This document shows positions 13,501 to 26,000 of a stretch of DNA of 64,000 nucleotides, one piece after another (position 1 is the stretch's first letter; the number at the start of each line of letters is the position of its first letter). The notes under the pieces are model-generated. The model made no database searches. It was not told the DNA's origin and worked only from the letters and a program-made list of their open reading frames with translations. Source of the stretch: Rana temporaria (Eukaryota; Chordata; Amphibia; Anura; Ranidae); the NCBI RefSeq assembly GCF_905171775.1, contig NC_053494.1:157964456-158028455 (forward strand), written 5' to 3'. The position numbers and the translations under genes were made by a program.

Positions 13501-16500
13501 TAGGTGCATTAAGGACACCACTCTGTATCCCTCTGAGGAAGATAAGAAATCCCTTGTATCGTCAAATGTAGGGGAGGGGACAGGATGGTGTGAAAGGCAG
13601 CTCAGCTACCATACAGAGGACGAACGTATGATCCTAGCCATTACCTGTCATTTTTAGGTAGTATACAGAGTGGTGCATTTAACGCACCTAACCCACCCAT
13701 ATGAGTACCCAGCACAAATACCATTTTAGTTTTAGTTGTATTTCAGTCATCTGAACTATTTTAGTCATATTATAGTCATTTAAAATAGTGTTCGTCGACT
13801 AAATTTACACTGGTGTGGGGACAGTTTATTTTTATGCATGAACATACAATGTATCACCCCAGCCTTGAGATCTTTAACCTATTGTTACGACAGACCCTAG
13901 GTATTATACCAATTTGACTGGCAAAGTATACATTTTAACGTGCAAGTTTTAAACATGTGTTTTATTTACCCCTCTACAGAGGAGCCAGATATCTCAATTG
14001 ATCTGAAGGCACAAAGACTATCTGAACTGTCGTGCTGGTAGCCAAATCAAAATTTCTGCCATCATCAGAGGCCGCCCTGTACCCAAAACATCCTGGGAGT
14101 TTGATGGAGTGGCACAGAAAGAAATAAAGGTAAAATGAGGCACAATGAGCTTCAGAAATAGATTTTCTTATAAATTACTTTATTTCTTTGCTAACATGCC
14201 ACTGTTTCCTTATGCTCAGTTTTACAGTAGCATTCCACCTTCTTCCACATTAATTCCTTCTTCTAACATGTAACAAAAATACATTATAACAAGTTGGCAG
14301 TTCCGTATATTCTATTGGAAGAACATAATTGAAACTATAGTATATTTTTACTAATGGTAAAAAAATAATAATTCAGAGATATACAGAGTGAAAAAAAATA
14401 TCCATAACAGTTCATCTCATGTAGATGTTTGTGCTGAATCTTTAGACAGATGCTATAGGGTCCCATTACATTTTTTTTAAAGGTTTAAACATTTTTACAA
14501 TTGAATCCATTTGAAAAGTATGTGAATCTTATGTGAATCCTGCAAGAATCTTCTGTGAAAACATTTATAAACAGACCTATGTTTTTGGATATAGTCACCA
14601 TTATCCTAAACATAGTAAAGGATTTCAGTAAATATTTATCCTTTTATATCCTTTTTCCCATACAGGATCAAGTCCACAATATTCCAGTTGATTCACAAGT
14701 ATGTAGTTAATATTTGTATTCAGTATTTATTGTCTCATTTTTCAAATGTTATATACAGGTATATAATATAAATATTAAAATATTAAGAATAAACTATTCT
14801 GATTTTTTTCTTTAGGTTGAAGCAACTGACACTACTTCAGTTATTATAATTCCTGAGTGTAAAAGAGGACACTCTGGAAAATACAGCATCACTGCCAAGA
14901 ACAAAGCTGGCCAGAAAACTGTCAATGTCAGGGTCAATGTTCTGGGTAAGATTATATTCATTGAGTAATGTGAAGTTCTTGTCATCTTGCATGAGGGAAG
15001 TACATAAAAGATATGGTATATTTAATAAATACTTTACACTACAGATGCTCCTGGGCCTCCAAAGGATCTAAAAGTTGGCGATGTCACTAGATCTACTGCT
15101 AAACTCACATGGAAAGCCCCAGATAATGATGGTGGAGACAGAATTAGGAACTACATCATTGAAAAGAAGACAGTGGAAGCAAAATCATGGGGCAAGGTTG
15201 CTACTGACTGTGCAGGCACTTCATTTACTGTACCTGACCTCATTGATGGACAGGAATATTTCTTCAGGGTAACAGCAGAAAATAGATTTGGCACTGGACC
15301 TCCAATTTCAACCATCCAGAGAACAAGAGCAAGAGATCCTATCCGTAAGTATATATAAAAGCTATGTAGGATGTTATATTAACAACTTTGCTCATTGAGT
15401 TGAATGTTTTGTGTCTCTAACATTTTAGCAATACTGTTATTGTTTAAACTTGACAGTACTTTTTTTTTTTTTCTATTAAACTTAACAGTAGTTTATGTTT
15501 TTGTTCTATAGATCCACCCGAACCACCAACTCGTCTAAAGGTTGGCCTTGTGACAAAGAATTCTGTTGCATTAACCTGGAGGCCACCAAAGAATGATGGT
15601 GGGGGCACCTGTAACCCATTATATTATTGAACGCTTAGTTTGGGATCCAAGTGGAGAAGGCAAAGAAACCTGGAAGCAATGTAACAAACGGGATGTGGAA
15701 GAAACAAAATTCATTGTTGAAGACCTGAAGGAGGGTGGAGAATATGAGTTCCGCGTCAGAGCTGTGAATGAGGCTGGAATTAGCAAGCCATCTTCAACTG
15801 CTGGCCCAGTAGCTGTAAAAGACCAGACATGTATGTAGAAAAAAAATATTCTGTTATGTTAATATGCAAATTATTATACAATTCTTGTATATTCATTGCT
15901 ATTGTTCCATTCTCTTTCAATAGGTCCTCCTTCAATTGAGCTTAAAGAATTTTTGGAAGTTGAAGAAGGTACAGATATCAACATTCTGGCCAAGATTAAG
16001 GGTTGCCCATTCCCCACATTGAAATGGTACAAAGCATCTACAAACAAGCCAGATGACAAACTACCAGTGCAGTATGACCAGCATGTTAACAAGTCGTTGG
16101 TGAAAATGACTGCACATTGGTAATTCATCAGTCTCGTCGAAAGATACAGCCTTATACACTCTGACAGCTGAGAACAATCTGGGTGCTGATTCCAAGGAAA
16201 TGCGATTGAATGTACTTGGTAAATACAGACAGTTATGAATTTTATTAGTATTTGCTTTTGGCACAAATGTTAATAGTTGGCTATTTATTAATGCTAGTTC
16301 AAAAAAAATTGATGTCCTGTATACTTAAGCAACCAACCAGAAATGTGTTTTCAACATTTTATCATAAATAAATTAAATTGGGTTTCTTAAAACAAGTTGA
16401 CAATGATGCTCATTTAACTTTTTTACTAAATCCAGTTCTTAGGTTTTAATAAGTTAATTTTAAAATGTTTTATTTTTGCTTCTAACAGGAACGTCCTGGA

Positions 16501-17858
16501 CCACCAGAGGGACCAATTAAATTTGAAGCAATAACAGCAGAAAAACATGACATTGGCTTGGCTTCCACCAAAAGATGATGGAGGCTCTAAGATTACAAAT
16601 TATGTTATTGAAAAGAGGGAAGCAAATCGGAAAATTTGGTCCCCTGTAACTAAAGAAGCTAAGGAATGCATCTACACAATACCAAAACTGGTTGAGGGTC
16701 ATGAATATGTGTTTCGCATTATGGCACAAAACAAGTATGGTGTTGGTCTTCCACTTGACAGTGAGCCTGAAACCGCAAGAAACCTGTATTGTAAGTTTAT
16801 TATTATTCAGGCATGCTATGCACAAATTTATTTTAATGCAAACAATACAGATCATGGATAGAGAAATATTTGTCTTATAGACTACAGTGGTCTTCAAAAA
16901 AATTACGTGCTTACAAAAATGTAAAAATTTTTATTTATCTAAATAAAAAATATTAAAGATGCCAGTTACACAGTTATAAATGGTATGTGCTTACCAACTA
17001 TGTAACTATTGGGAATCTGTAGTGACATGTACACATATAATCACACACAAACGTATATACACAGTAGGTTAAACTGGATGGGCCTGTGTCTTTATTCAGT
17101 CTCACTAAGTAAGTAACTATGTAACATGCAGTCACATCAAATCTATCTATATCCTGCTTCAAGTATCCCACAAAGTAATATTCATCTACCCACTCAATGA
17201 AACAATAATTAATTTAAAATTAGGGAGTTTGGAATTATAATGGCCAGACCAGTCAATGATCAATTTCACATGCACATATAGAGCACAGGCAGTTGCTGGT
17301 GTCTTCTTCTTTTACCCAGCTTTGTTTCCTCCAAAGCCAGACTTACTGTCCAGCTACAGTAAGTTTTCAAAGGGAATAGGAACTCCCTTAGCATTTAAAT
17401 GCAGTAATCCTGAATCTGACAAAAATGCCATTAACCCTTAAATATCTACATGTGATAATTATATTTCCATAACATACTTATTCTTTTATTTATAGCTGTT
17501 CCAGGACAATGTGAAAAGCCATCAGTCAGCAGTATTTCACGAGATTCTATGACTGTCAACTGGGAAGAGCCTGAATATGATGGTGGCTCACCTGTGACAG
17601 GCTACTGGCTGGAACTTAAAGAGACTACAGGAAAGAGATGGAAGAGAGTAAACCGTGATCCAATCAAGATTATGACACTGGGTGTTTCTTACAAAGTTAC
17701 AGGACTCATTGAGGGATGCGATTATCAGTATCGTGTGCTGGCTATAAATAGAGCTGGAGTTGGCCCTCCAAGTATGCCATCTGATCCTGCAACTGCAAGA
17801 GACCCAATATGTGAGTGCACTCAGCCTTAGCAGATATTTAACTATTGTTTTTGATTTG

Positions 17859-17899
<41 letters not shown>

Positions 17900-20034
17900 T
17901 ACATGTTTACATATATCTTTTTTGTAGCTCCACCCGGACCACCAATTCCAAAAGTTACTGATTGGACAAAGTCTACTGCTGATCTAGAATGGGTTCCACC
18001 CTCTAAAGATGGTGGGTCTCCAATTACAGGATATTTTGTGGAGTACAAGGAAGAAGGAAAGGAGGAGTGGGAAAAGGTTGGTAGAAGACAGTAATATAAA
18101 TGCATATAACAAAGTGGTTCTAAAGACCTACCTAAAATAAAAAAATATGTTTATACTTACCTGTTTGGTGCACTGGTATTGCACAGAGGGGCCCCTCCTC
18201 TTCTGGGGTCCCCACTGGTGCTCTCTGCTTCCCCTCTCTTGTGTTTTCCTTTATAGCAAACCGTTTTCTGTCGGGGCAGATGTGCGGGCTTGCTCCTAAA
18301 CTGGGCTGTTTGTGTACATAGACACACACAGCATGGCTTTGCCCCACCCCTGTTCCCTCCTCACTGGATTTCATTGACAGCAGCAGGAGCCACTAGTTCT
18401 CATTGCTATCAATCTGCCATGGGAGACCAGGAAGCGAGAGAGCAGTGTTGCTGCAGACAGGCACAGGGCTATATTGATACAGGACTCAGGTAAGTATTAG
18501 GGATGGGTGAAGCAGTGAAAGTTTTTTTTAAACCTTAATGCAGGTAATGCATTAAGGTAAAACAAACTTGTAACTTTAAAACCACTTTAAACTATAACTA
18601 TGGCCTCGTACACACGACCGAGAAACTCTATGGGCGAAACACATCGTTTTGCTCGTCGAGTTCCTTGGGAAGCCGTTGAGAAACTCGACAAGCCAATTTT
18701 CTTCATTCCCGTCAAGGAAATAGAGAACATGTTCTCTTTTTGTCTCGTCGACAGTGTCCTCAACAGAAATGTACACACGACCGGTTTCCTCGGCAAAAAA
18801 ATATCTCCCACAAGTTTCTTGCTGGTTTTTGCAGAGAAACTCGGCCGTGTGTACGAGGCCTATGAGTTGCCCTGTGTGGCTGCATTATAATATTTTTTGT
18901 TTTATGTTATTTAGAGATCACTCATATCATTATCTCAATTAACTGACATTTACATTTTTAAAGGCAAAAGATAAAGAAATCAGAGGAACCAAGTTGTTGT
19001 ACCTGGACTGAAAGAAGGAAGTTTCTATAGATTCAGAGTAAGAGCTGTTAATGCTGCTGGTGTTGGGGAACCAGGTGATGTCACGGATATTATTGAAGCC
19101 AAAGACAGAACAGGTACCTAATTTACAGACCTACAGTATATGTGACATGCGTCAATATTTTTAGTTAGTTTATATATTTAAATACTATATTATTAAATCT
19201 GTTATCAATATGTAATATCAGCATCCGATTGAAGTTACCTGTAAACTCCTTCTCTTTTATGTTTACAGTTCTACCTGACATTCAGTTGGATGCCAGTGTA
19301 AAAGACAGAATTGTTGTCCATGCTGGTGGAGTAATCAGAATCATAGCTTATGTTTCTGGGAAAGCCAGCTCCAGAAATCTTGTGGAACAGAGATGAAAGA
19401 GATTTGCCCCCAGAGGCTAATATTGAAACAACAGCTATCAGTTCGTCTTTGGTCATTAAGAAATGCCTGAGGAGTCACCAAGGCATGTATACTCTGGTTG
19501 CTAAGAATGCTGGTGGTGAAAGAAGAAAGACCATCATTGTTGATGTATTAGGTAAGTAGTAGTTAAAAAAAGTTATGTTTGTGTTACAATGTGTGCATTA
19601 TCTATAGTAAATAGCATTATAATATCCACACCTAAACATTTTTGCCTATATTTATATGATATAAATTTTAATTAAGTGAAGTGAAATCAGTATATCATTG
19701 AACTTCTTTCATCATTTGCAGATGTTCTGGACCAGTTAGCCAGCCATTCCAGACTGAAAATCTAACAAATGACTCTTGTAAACTGACATGGTTCTCTCCT
19801 GAGGATGATGGAGGCTCAACAATAACTAATTATGTAATTGAGAAACGGGAAGCAGATCGCAGAGGATGGACTCCAGTGACATACACTGTAACGAGGCAAA
19901 ATGCAGTAGTGCAAGGACTTATAGAAGGAGTGGCTTACTTCTTCGTATTGCACCAGAAAATATTATTGGCATGGGTCCATTTGTTGAGACTCCACGAGAA
20001 ATTGTATAAAAGAACCAATGTGTAAGTTAGAAAG

Positions 20035-20093
<59 letters not shown>

Positions 20094-23000
20094 TTATTTA
20101 TTTTTTAACAATTTCTGCTGTTATCTTAAAATGTAACATGGTGTTTCCTTTTGTATAAAGCTGTACCGGAGCGTCCTGAAGATCTTCAAGTAACTGCAGT
20201 TACAAAAGATTCAATAAGCCTAAGCTGGAATCCACCCAAATACAATGGTGGATCTGATATCACAATGTATATACTGGAGTGCCGCCTTATGCAAGGACAA
20301 GTTACAAGAGCCACAAAAGAAAAGCTGCTAGACAGGAAATATGTCCACGAAGGACTGAAGGAAGGTGACACATATGAATACCGCGTCTGCGCTGTCAACA
20401 TTGTTGGACAGGGCAAACCGTCCTTCTGCACTAAGCCAATTACTTGCAAAGATGAACTAGGTATGCTGTCCTCTGGGTCCCTTTAAGCTCACATTATTTT
20501 TAAAATTGCTTTGGATCTTTTAGGTAATATACATTTATTTTTCTTTTGTTACCAGCTCCGCCAGCAATTGAGCTTGATTTCAGAGATAAACTGATTGTAA
20601 GAGTTGGAGAGGCATTTGCAATGACTGGTCGGTACTCAGGCAAACCAGCTCCTAAAGTTTCTTGGTTCAAAGATGAAATAACAGTTAAGGAAGATGACCG
20701 CACAAAAATCAAGACCACTCCAAATACACTCTGCTTGGGAATACTTAAATCTGTAAGGGAAGATTCAGGCAAATACGGGGTGACTGTTGAAAATAGCACT
20801 GGAGCAAGAAAGGGACGGTGTGAAGTGATTGTTGTTGGTAAGGATAACACATTCATTAATATGTAATCGACATTAAAGAATTATAAAAGCATGTTTACAA
20901 GAAAGTTTTTTTGTTCCACCAAATGTTAAATGGTTCTTATTTCTACTCTTTGTTTTGAATAGATCGTCCACAACCACCAGTTGGTCCTGTCATTTTTGAT
21001 GAGGTTCATAAAGACCATATGGTTGTTTCATGGAAGCCTCCTCTTGATGATGGTGGTAGTGCAATAACCAACTATATCATTGAGAAAAGAGACACAAACA
21101 GGGATCTCTGGATGCCTGTAACCTCAGCAACCAACAAAACTACCTGCAAGGTTCCCAAACTGATTGAAGGAAGGGAATACATAATTCGCATCTGTGCAGA
21201 AAATACATATGGTATCAGTGATCCCCTTCTGTCAGATGAAATGAAGGCCAAAGATCGCTTCAGTATGTTATCATTTACACTGTTAAAATGCACATTTATG
21301 TAGTGATATAATGCCGTTTTATTTAAATACATTTTTATTCTGTGTAGGAGTTCCAGAGGCACCGGAGCAACCACTTGTCAAAGAAGTTACAAAAGAGTCT
21401 GCTCTAGTATTATGGAACCGACCCCGTGATGGTGGAAAACCTATATTTGCCTATATTGTGGAAAAGAAGGAAACCATGGCCAACAGGTGGACAAAGGTGT
21501 CAAGAGAGCCTATTTATCCAGACACACAATTCAGGGTAACAGACCTTCTGGAGGGATGTGAATATGAATTTAGAGTATCGGCAGAGAATGAAGTTGGTAT
21601 CGGTGATCCAAGTCCACCATCCAAACCAATGTTTGCCAATGATCCAATAGGTATGAGAATAATTTTATTATTTCACCCAACCAAATAATAATTTGTATTT
21701 TAACAATTTTTGTCAGATTTTCACATATCTACTTACACAAAAAACAACGAATGGTTAAGAACTGTATCTATTTTTACCCCCCTTCATGACCAAGCCATTT
21801 TTTTTGCGATACGGCACTGTGTCGTATGACGCTGTACCCAAATAAGATGTTTGTCCTTTTTTTCCCACAAATAGAGCTTTCTTTAGTTTCTTTTATTAAT
21901 CTCTGCAGTTTTTATTTTTTGTGCTATAAACAAAAAAGACAGACAATTAAAAAAATATATATTTTTTTACTTTCTGCTATAAAACATACCCAATAAAATT
22001 TAAAAAAAAAAAAATTTTCATCAGTTTAGGCCAATATGTGTTCTGCTACATATTTTTGGTAAAAGAAAATCCCAATAGGCGTATATTGATTGATTTGCAC
22101 AAAAGTTCTAGCATCTAAAAACTATGGGATACTTTTCTTTATTTAATTTTTTTACTAATAATGGTGGTGATCAGCAACTTTTAGCCGGACTGTGATATTA
22201 AGGCGGACATATCAGACACCTAATTGACACTTTTGTAAATTTTTGGGGACTAGTGACACGAATACAGTGATCAGTGCTAAAAAAATATGACACGGACAGG
22301 GAAGGGGTTAACATCAGGGGCGATCAAGGAGTTAAATGTGATCCTAGGGAGTGCTTGCTAACTGTTTAGGGGGGGTGCTTTGACTGGGGGAAGGTAAAGA
22401 TATGTGTCCCTGCTTAGCAGAAATGCAGGATCAGTACATTCCCCTCTCACAGAACAGTGATCTGCCTTGTATACATAGGGACAGATTCACGCAGCTCCGC
22501 GCATCTTTGTGCCGGCGTAGCGCATCTCATATGCGCTACGCAAACGTAACATTGAGAGGCAAGCTAAGTATTCACAAAGTACTTGCTCCCATATGTGCGC
22601 CGGCGTAACGTAAATTGGCCGGCGTAAGCCAGCGTAATTCAAAGTAGGCTGGTAGTGGGCGTGTTGTATTATAATGAATCGTGACCCCATGTAAATGAAG
22701 CGCCGTACGAACGGCGCATGCGCACGCATGCTCAGAATCACGTTGAATTTACCCCCTAAGATACGGCGGCTCAATGGCAACGATGTGAACGTAACCTACG
22801 CCCAGCCCCATTCACGTACGACTTACGTAAACGACGTAAAATCCGACGGCTGTTCCGACGTCCATACCCTAACATGACTTACACCTGCTTTATGAGTCGT
22901 AACGTTACGCCGGACGTACGCCTTACGTAAACGGCGTATCTTACTGCGACGGGCGCAAGTACGTTCGTGAATCGGCGTATCTAGATCATTTACATATTTG

Positions 23001-26000
23001 ACGCGTAAATCAACGGAAGCGCCCCGTAAATATGCACCCAAGATACGACGGCGTAGGAGACTTACGTCGGTCGTATCTTGGCAAAATTCAGGCGTATCTT
23101 GTTCCCTGAATACGGCGCATAGATACGACAGCGCATCACAGAACTTACGCGGCGTATCAACAGAAACGTTGGCGTAAGCTGACTGTGAATCTGGCCCATA
23201 GTCTGTCTCCCAAAGGATCGGCGGGTCCCAGACACGAAAGTGTCAGATCACATACTAGGTACGTGATCTGGCACAGAGTGGCTGCCATGCCTCAGTATAG
23301 GAACGGTGGGTGGTCTGCAAGCGGTTAAAAATACTTTTTTCAATTTACAAGATACCTATGTAATTTACAATGTTTTATACATACTACACAATTTCATGAA
23401 AAAAAATGTCTTTAAAATTAATAATTTTAAATTTGATCAAATTTTTTATTTTACTTTTTAGTGAAACCAAGCCCTCCAGTCAACCCAGAAGCCATTGACA
23501 AGACCAAAAATTCAGTTGATTTGTCCTGGCACCCTCCAAGACATAATGGTGGAGGCAAGATAATTGGTTACCTTGTTGAATATCAAAAGGTTGGTGAGGA
23601 AGAATGGAAAAAATCTAACCATGCCCCTGATGGCTGTCCTGATACAAAACATAAAGTAGTGGGACTCACAGAAGGTGACACATACAAATTTAGAATCAAA
23701 GCAGTGAATTCTGCTGGGGAATCTGAACCTGCCTATGTCCGAGACCCAGTGCAAGTTAAAGACAGACTTGGTGAGATCTTAATTTCAATAAAACACCTAT
23801 ATGCTAAATTTTCAATAGTGCTTAAAAAATACTGACACATACATGTTAATTTCAGAACCTCCTGAGTTGATAATTGATGCTAACATGGCACGAGAACAGC
23901 ACGTTAAAGCTGGAAACACCATTGCACTCAGTGCTATAATCAGAGGAATGCCTTTTCCAAAAGTCACCTGGAAGAAGGCAGACAAAGAAGCACCTTCAAA
24001 GGCTGACATTGTGGTCACACCTGTTGGAAGCAAGCTTGAAATCCGCAACTGTGTCAAGGAAGATGCAGGCGTTTTTTCTCTCACAGTAGAAAATGAAGCA
24101 GGCTCTAAGACCGTTGAAGTAAAAGTTATTGTACTTGGTAAGATACAGTATTGTTATGTCTTATCAGTTGATATAAGTAAAGTAATAAATGATGAGCATT
24201 AACTACGTGTTTGTTTTATCTTTCAGATAAACCTGGTCCACCAAGGAATCTACTAGTAAGTGAAATTAGGAAAGATTCTTGCTATCTTTCCTGGAAAGAA
24301 CCAGAGGACAATGGTGGCTCTGTTATTACCAATTATATTGTTGAAAAGCGTGATGTTGCCAATCCTCGTTGGGTGCCAATTTCAACGACATCTAAGAAAC
24401 ACAGTATTATGGCCAAACATCTGATGGAAGGCACACAGTATTTATTCAGAGTTGCTGCAGAAAACCAATATGGACGAAGCACTTACATTGAAACACCAAA
24501 ACCAATAAAGGCCATTGATCCAATTTGTAAGCATTGTTTTGAATTTGTCTTGTTGAAAATGAAAAAATTTCACTAGAAATATAGTGTTTTTGGCAATATT
24601 ACAAACATTTCTATCTATTATTCAGATCCACCGGGACCACCAAAGAACCTTCATCATGTAGATTTCGACAAGACCGAGGTATCTATTGCTTGGAATTATC
24701 CAGACCGTGATGGTGGTTCTGAGATCACTGGATTTGTAGTTGACTATCAGGAAGATGGGGCAGAGGACTGGACAAACTTCAAGACTGTCTCTATACCAGA
24801 ATGTGTGGTCACTGGTCTGACCAATGGAAAGATATACAAATTCCGTGTAAGAGCTCAAAATATTGCAGGATTAGGCCGACCAGACACAACTTTACCTGTA
24901 GAGTGTCAAGAAAAACTGGGTAATTATCATCATTATTAATATTATAAAAATATATACATTTACTTTGCAATATTGAACACAATTTAATTTTATATCTTTA
25001 ATTTCAGCTGCTCCAACCATTGAACTTGATGTTAAGTTAATTGAAGGTCTTGTAGTCAAAGCTGGTACAACTGTAAGACTTCCCGCCATTATTAGAGGAA
25101 TCCCCTTTCCAACTGCAAAATGGGTGACCGACAGTACAGAAATCAAATCTGAAGGCAACTACAAAATCGACACTGACAGTTTTTCAACTGTGCTTACCAT
25201 TAAGGACTGTACACGAAAAGATACAGGAGAATACCTGCTGACAGTATCAAATGTTGCTGGAAGCAAGACAGTAGCTCTGCATCTAACAGTTTTGGATGTC
25301 CCTGGGCCACCAACAGGTCCATTAAATATCCTGGAGGTTACACCTGAACACATGGTTATCTCCTGGAGGCCACCAAAGGATGATGGTGGAAGTGCAGTAA
25401 TGAACTACATTGTGGAAAAATGTGAAGGCAAGAAAGAAACATGGGGAATAGTTAGCTCTGGAAGCACTCAAACTAAAGCAAAGGTTCCACGACTCCAGAA
25501 GGGTTATGAATATACTTTCCGTGTCAGTGCTGAAAATAAGATGGGTATTGGTAAACCTCTAGAGTCAAAACCAACTGTTGCCAAACATGTGTTTGACCCA
25601 CCATCTCCACCAGGAAAGCCTGTGGTTTCTGACATCACTGAAAATGCTGTAACAGTCTCATGGACCATTCCTAAATCTGACGGTGGCAGTCCAATTAGTG
25701 GCTATATTGTTGAAAGGAGGGAATTGTCTGGTAAATGGATCAGAGTAAACAAGACTCCAGTGCTCGATCTTAGGTTCCGTGCCACTGGTCTATATGAAGG
25801 CAACACCTATGAATTTAGAGTTTTTGCTGAAAATATTGCTGGACTAAGTAAACCATCTCCAATATCTGATCCAATAAAAGCTTCTCGCCCTATAACTCCA
25901 CCAGGTCCACCTATAAATCCCAAACTTAAAGACAAGAGCAGAGAAACTGCTGACTTGGTATGGACAAAACCAACTAGAGATGGAGGAAGCCCTATTTTAG

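Larger units (their letters stand above)
13980..19113 (+). repeat. TTN: D-zone super-repeat D3
   Basis: Order Ig-F-F-Ig-F-F-F: 13980/14666/14816, 15045, 15512, 15924, 16489, 17496, 17928/18964. Six of its ten exons read cleanly or with one indel after correction; all lie in the indel-rich block. Confidence 0.88.
19269..23770 (+). repeat. TTN: D-zone super-repeat D4
   Basis: Order Ig-F-F-Ig-F-F-F: 19269, 19722, 20161, 20556, 20963, 21348, 23462. The transition from damaged to clean exons falls between positions 2 and 3. Confidence 0.9.

Noticed and set aside
17256..17441. Possible additional titin exon
   Set aside because: A proline-containing ORF is present but no FN3 or Ig motif and no matching splice sites; the super-repeat register is complete without it.
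10653..20021. Titin pseudogene or decayed segment
   Set aside because: All splice sites, phases and domain motifs persist and the frames resume titin-like sequence after every shift. Neighbouring exons are perfect. Consensus error explains this better than gene decay.
22402..23041. Several ORFs of 60-97 codons in intron 39
   Set aside because: They lie in or at the edge of the palindromic MITE at 22478-23197 and encode Arg/Thr/His-rich low-complexity peptides with no family.
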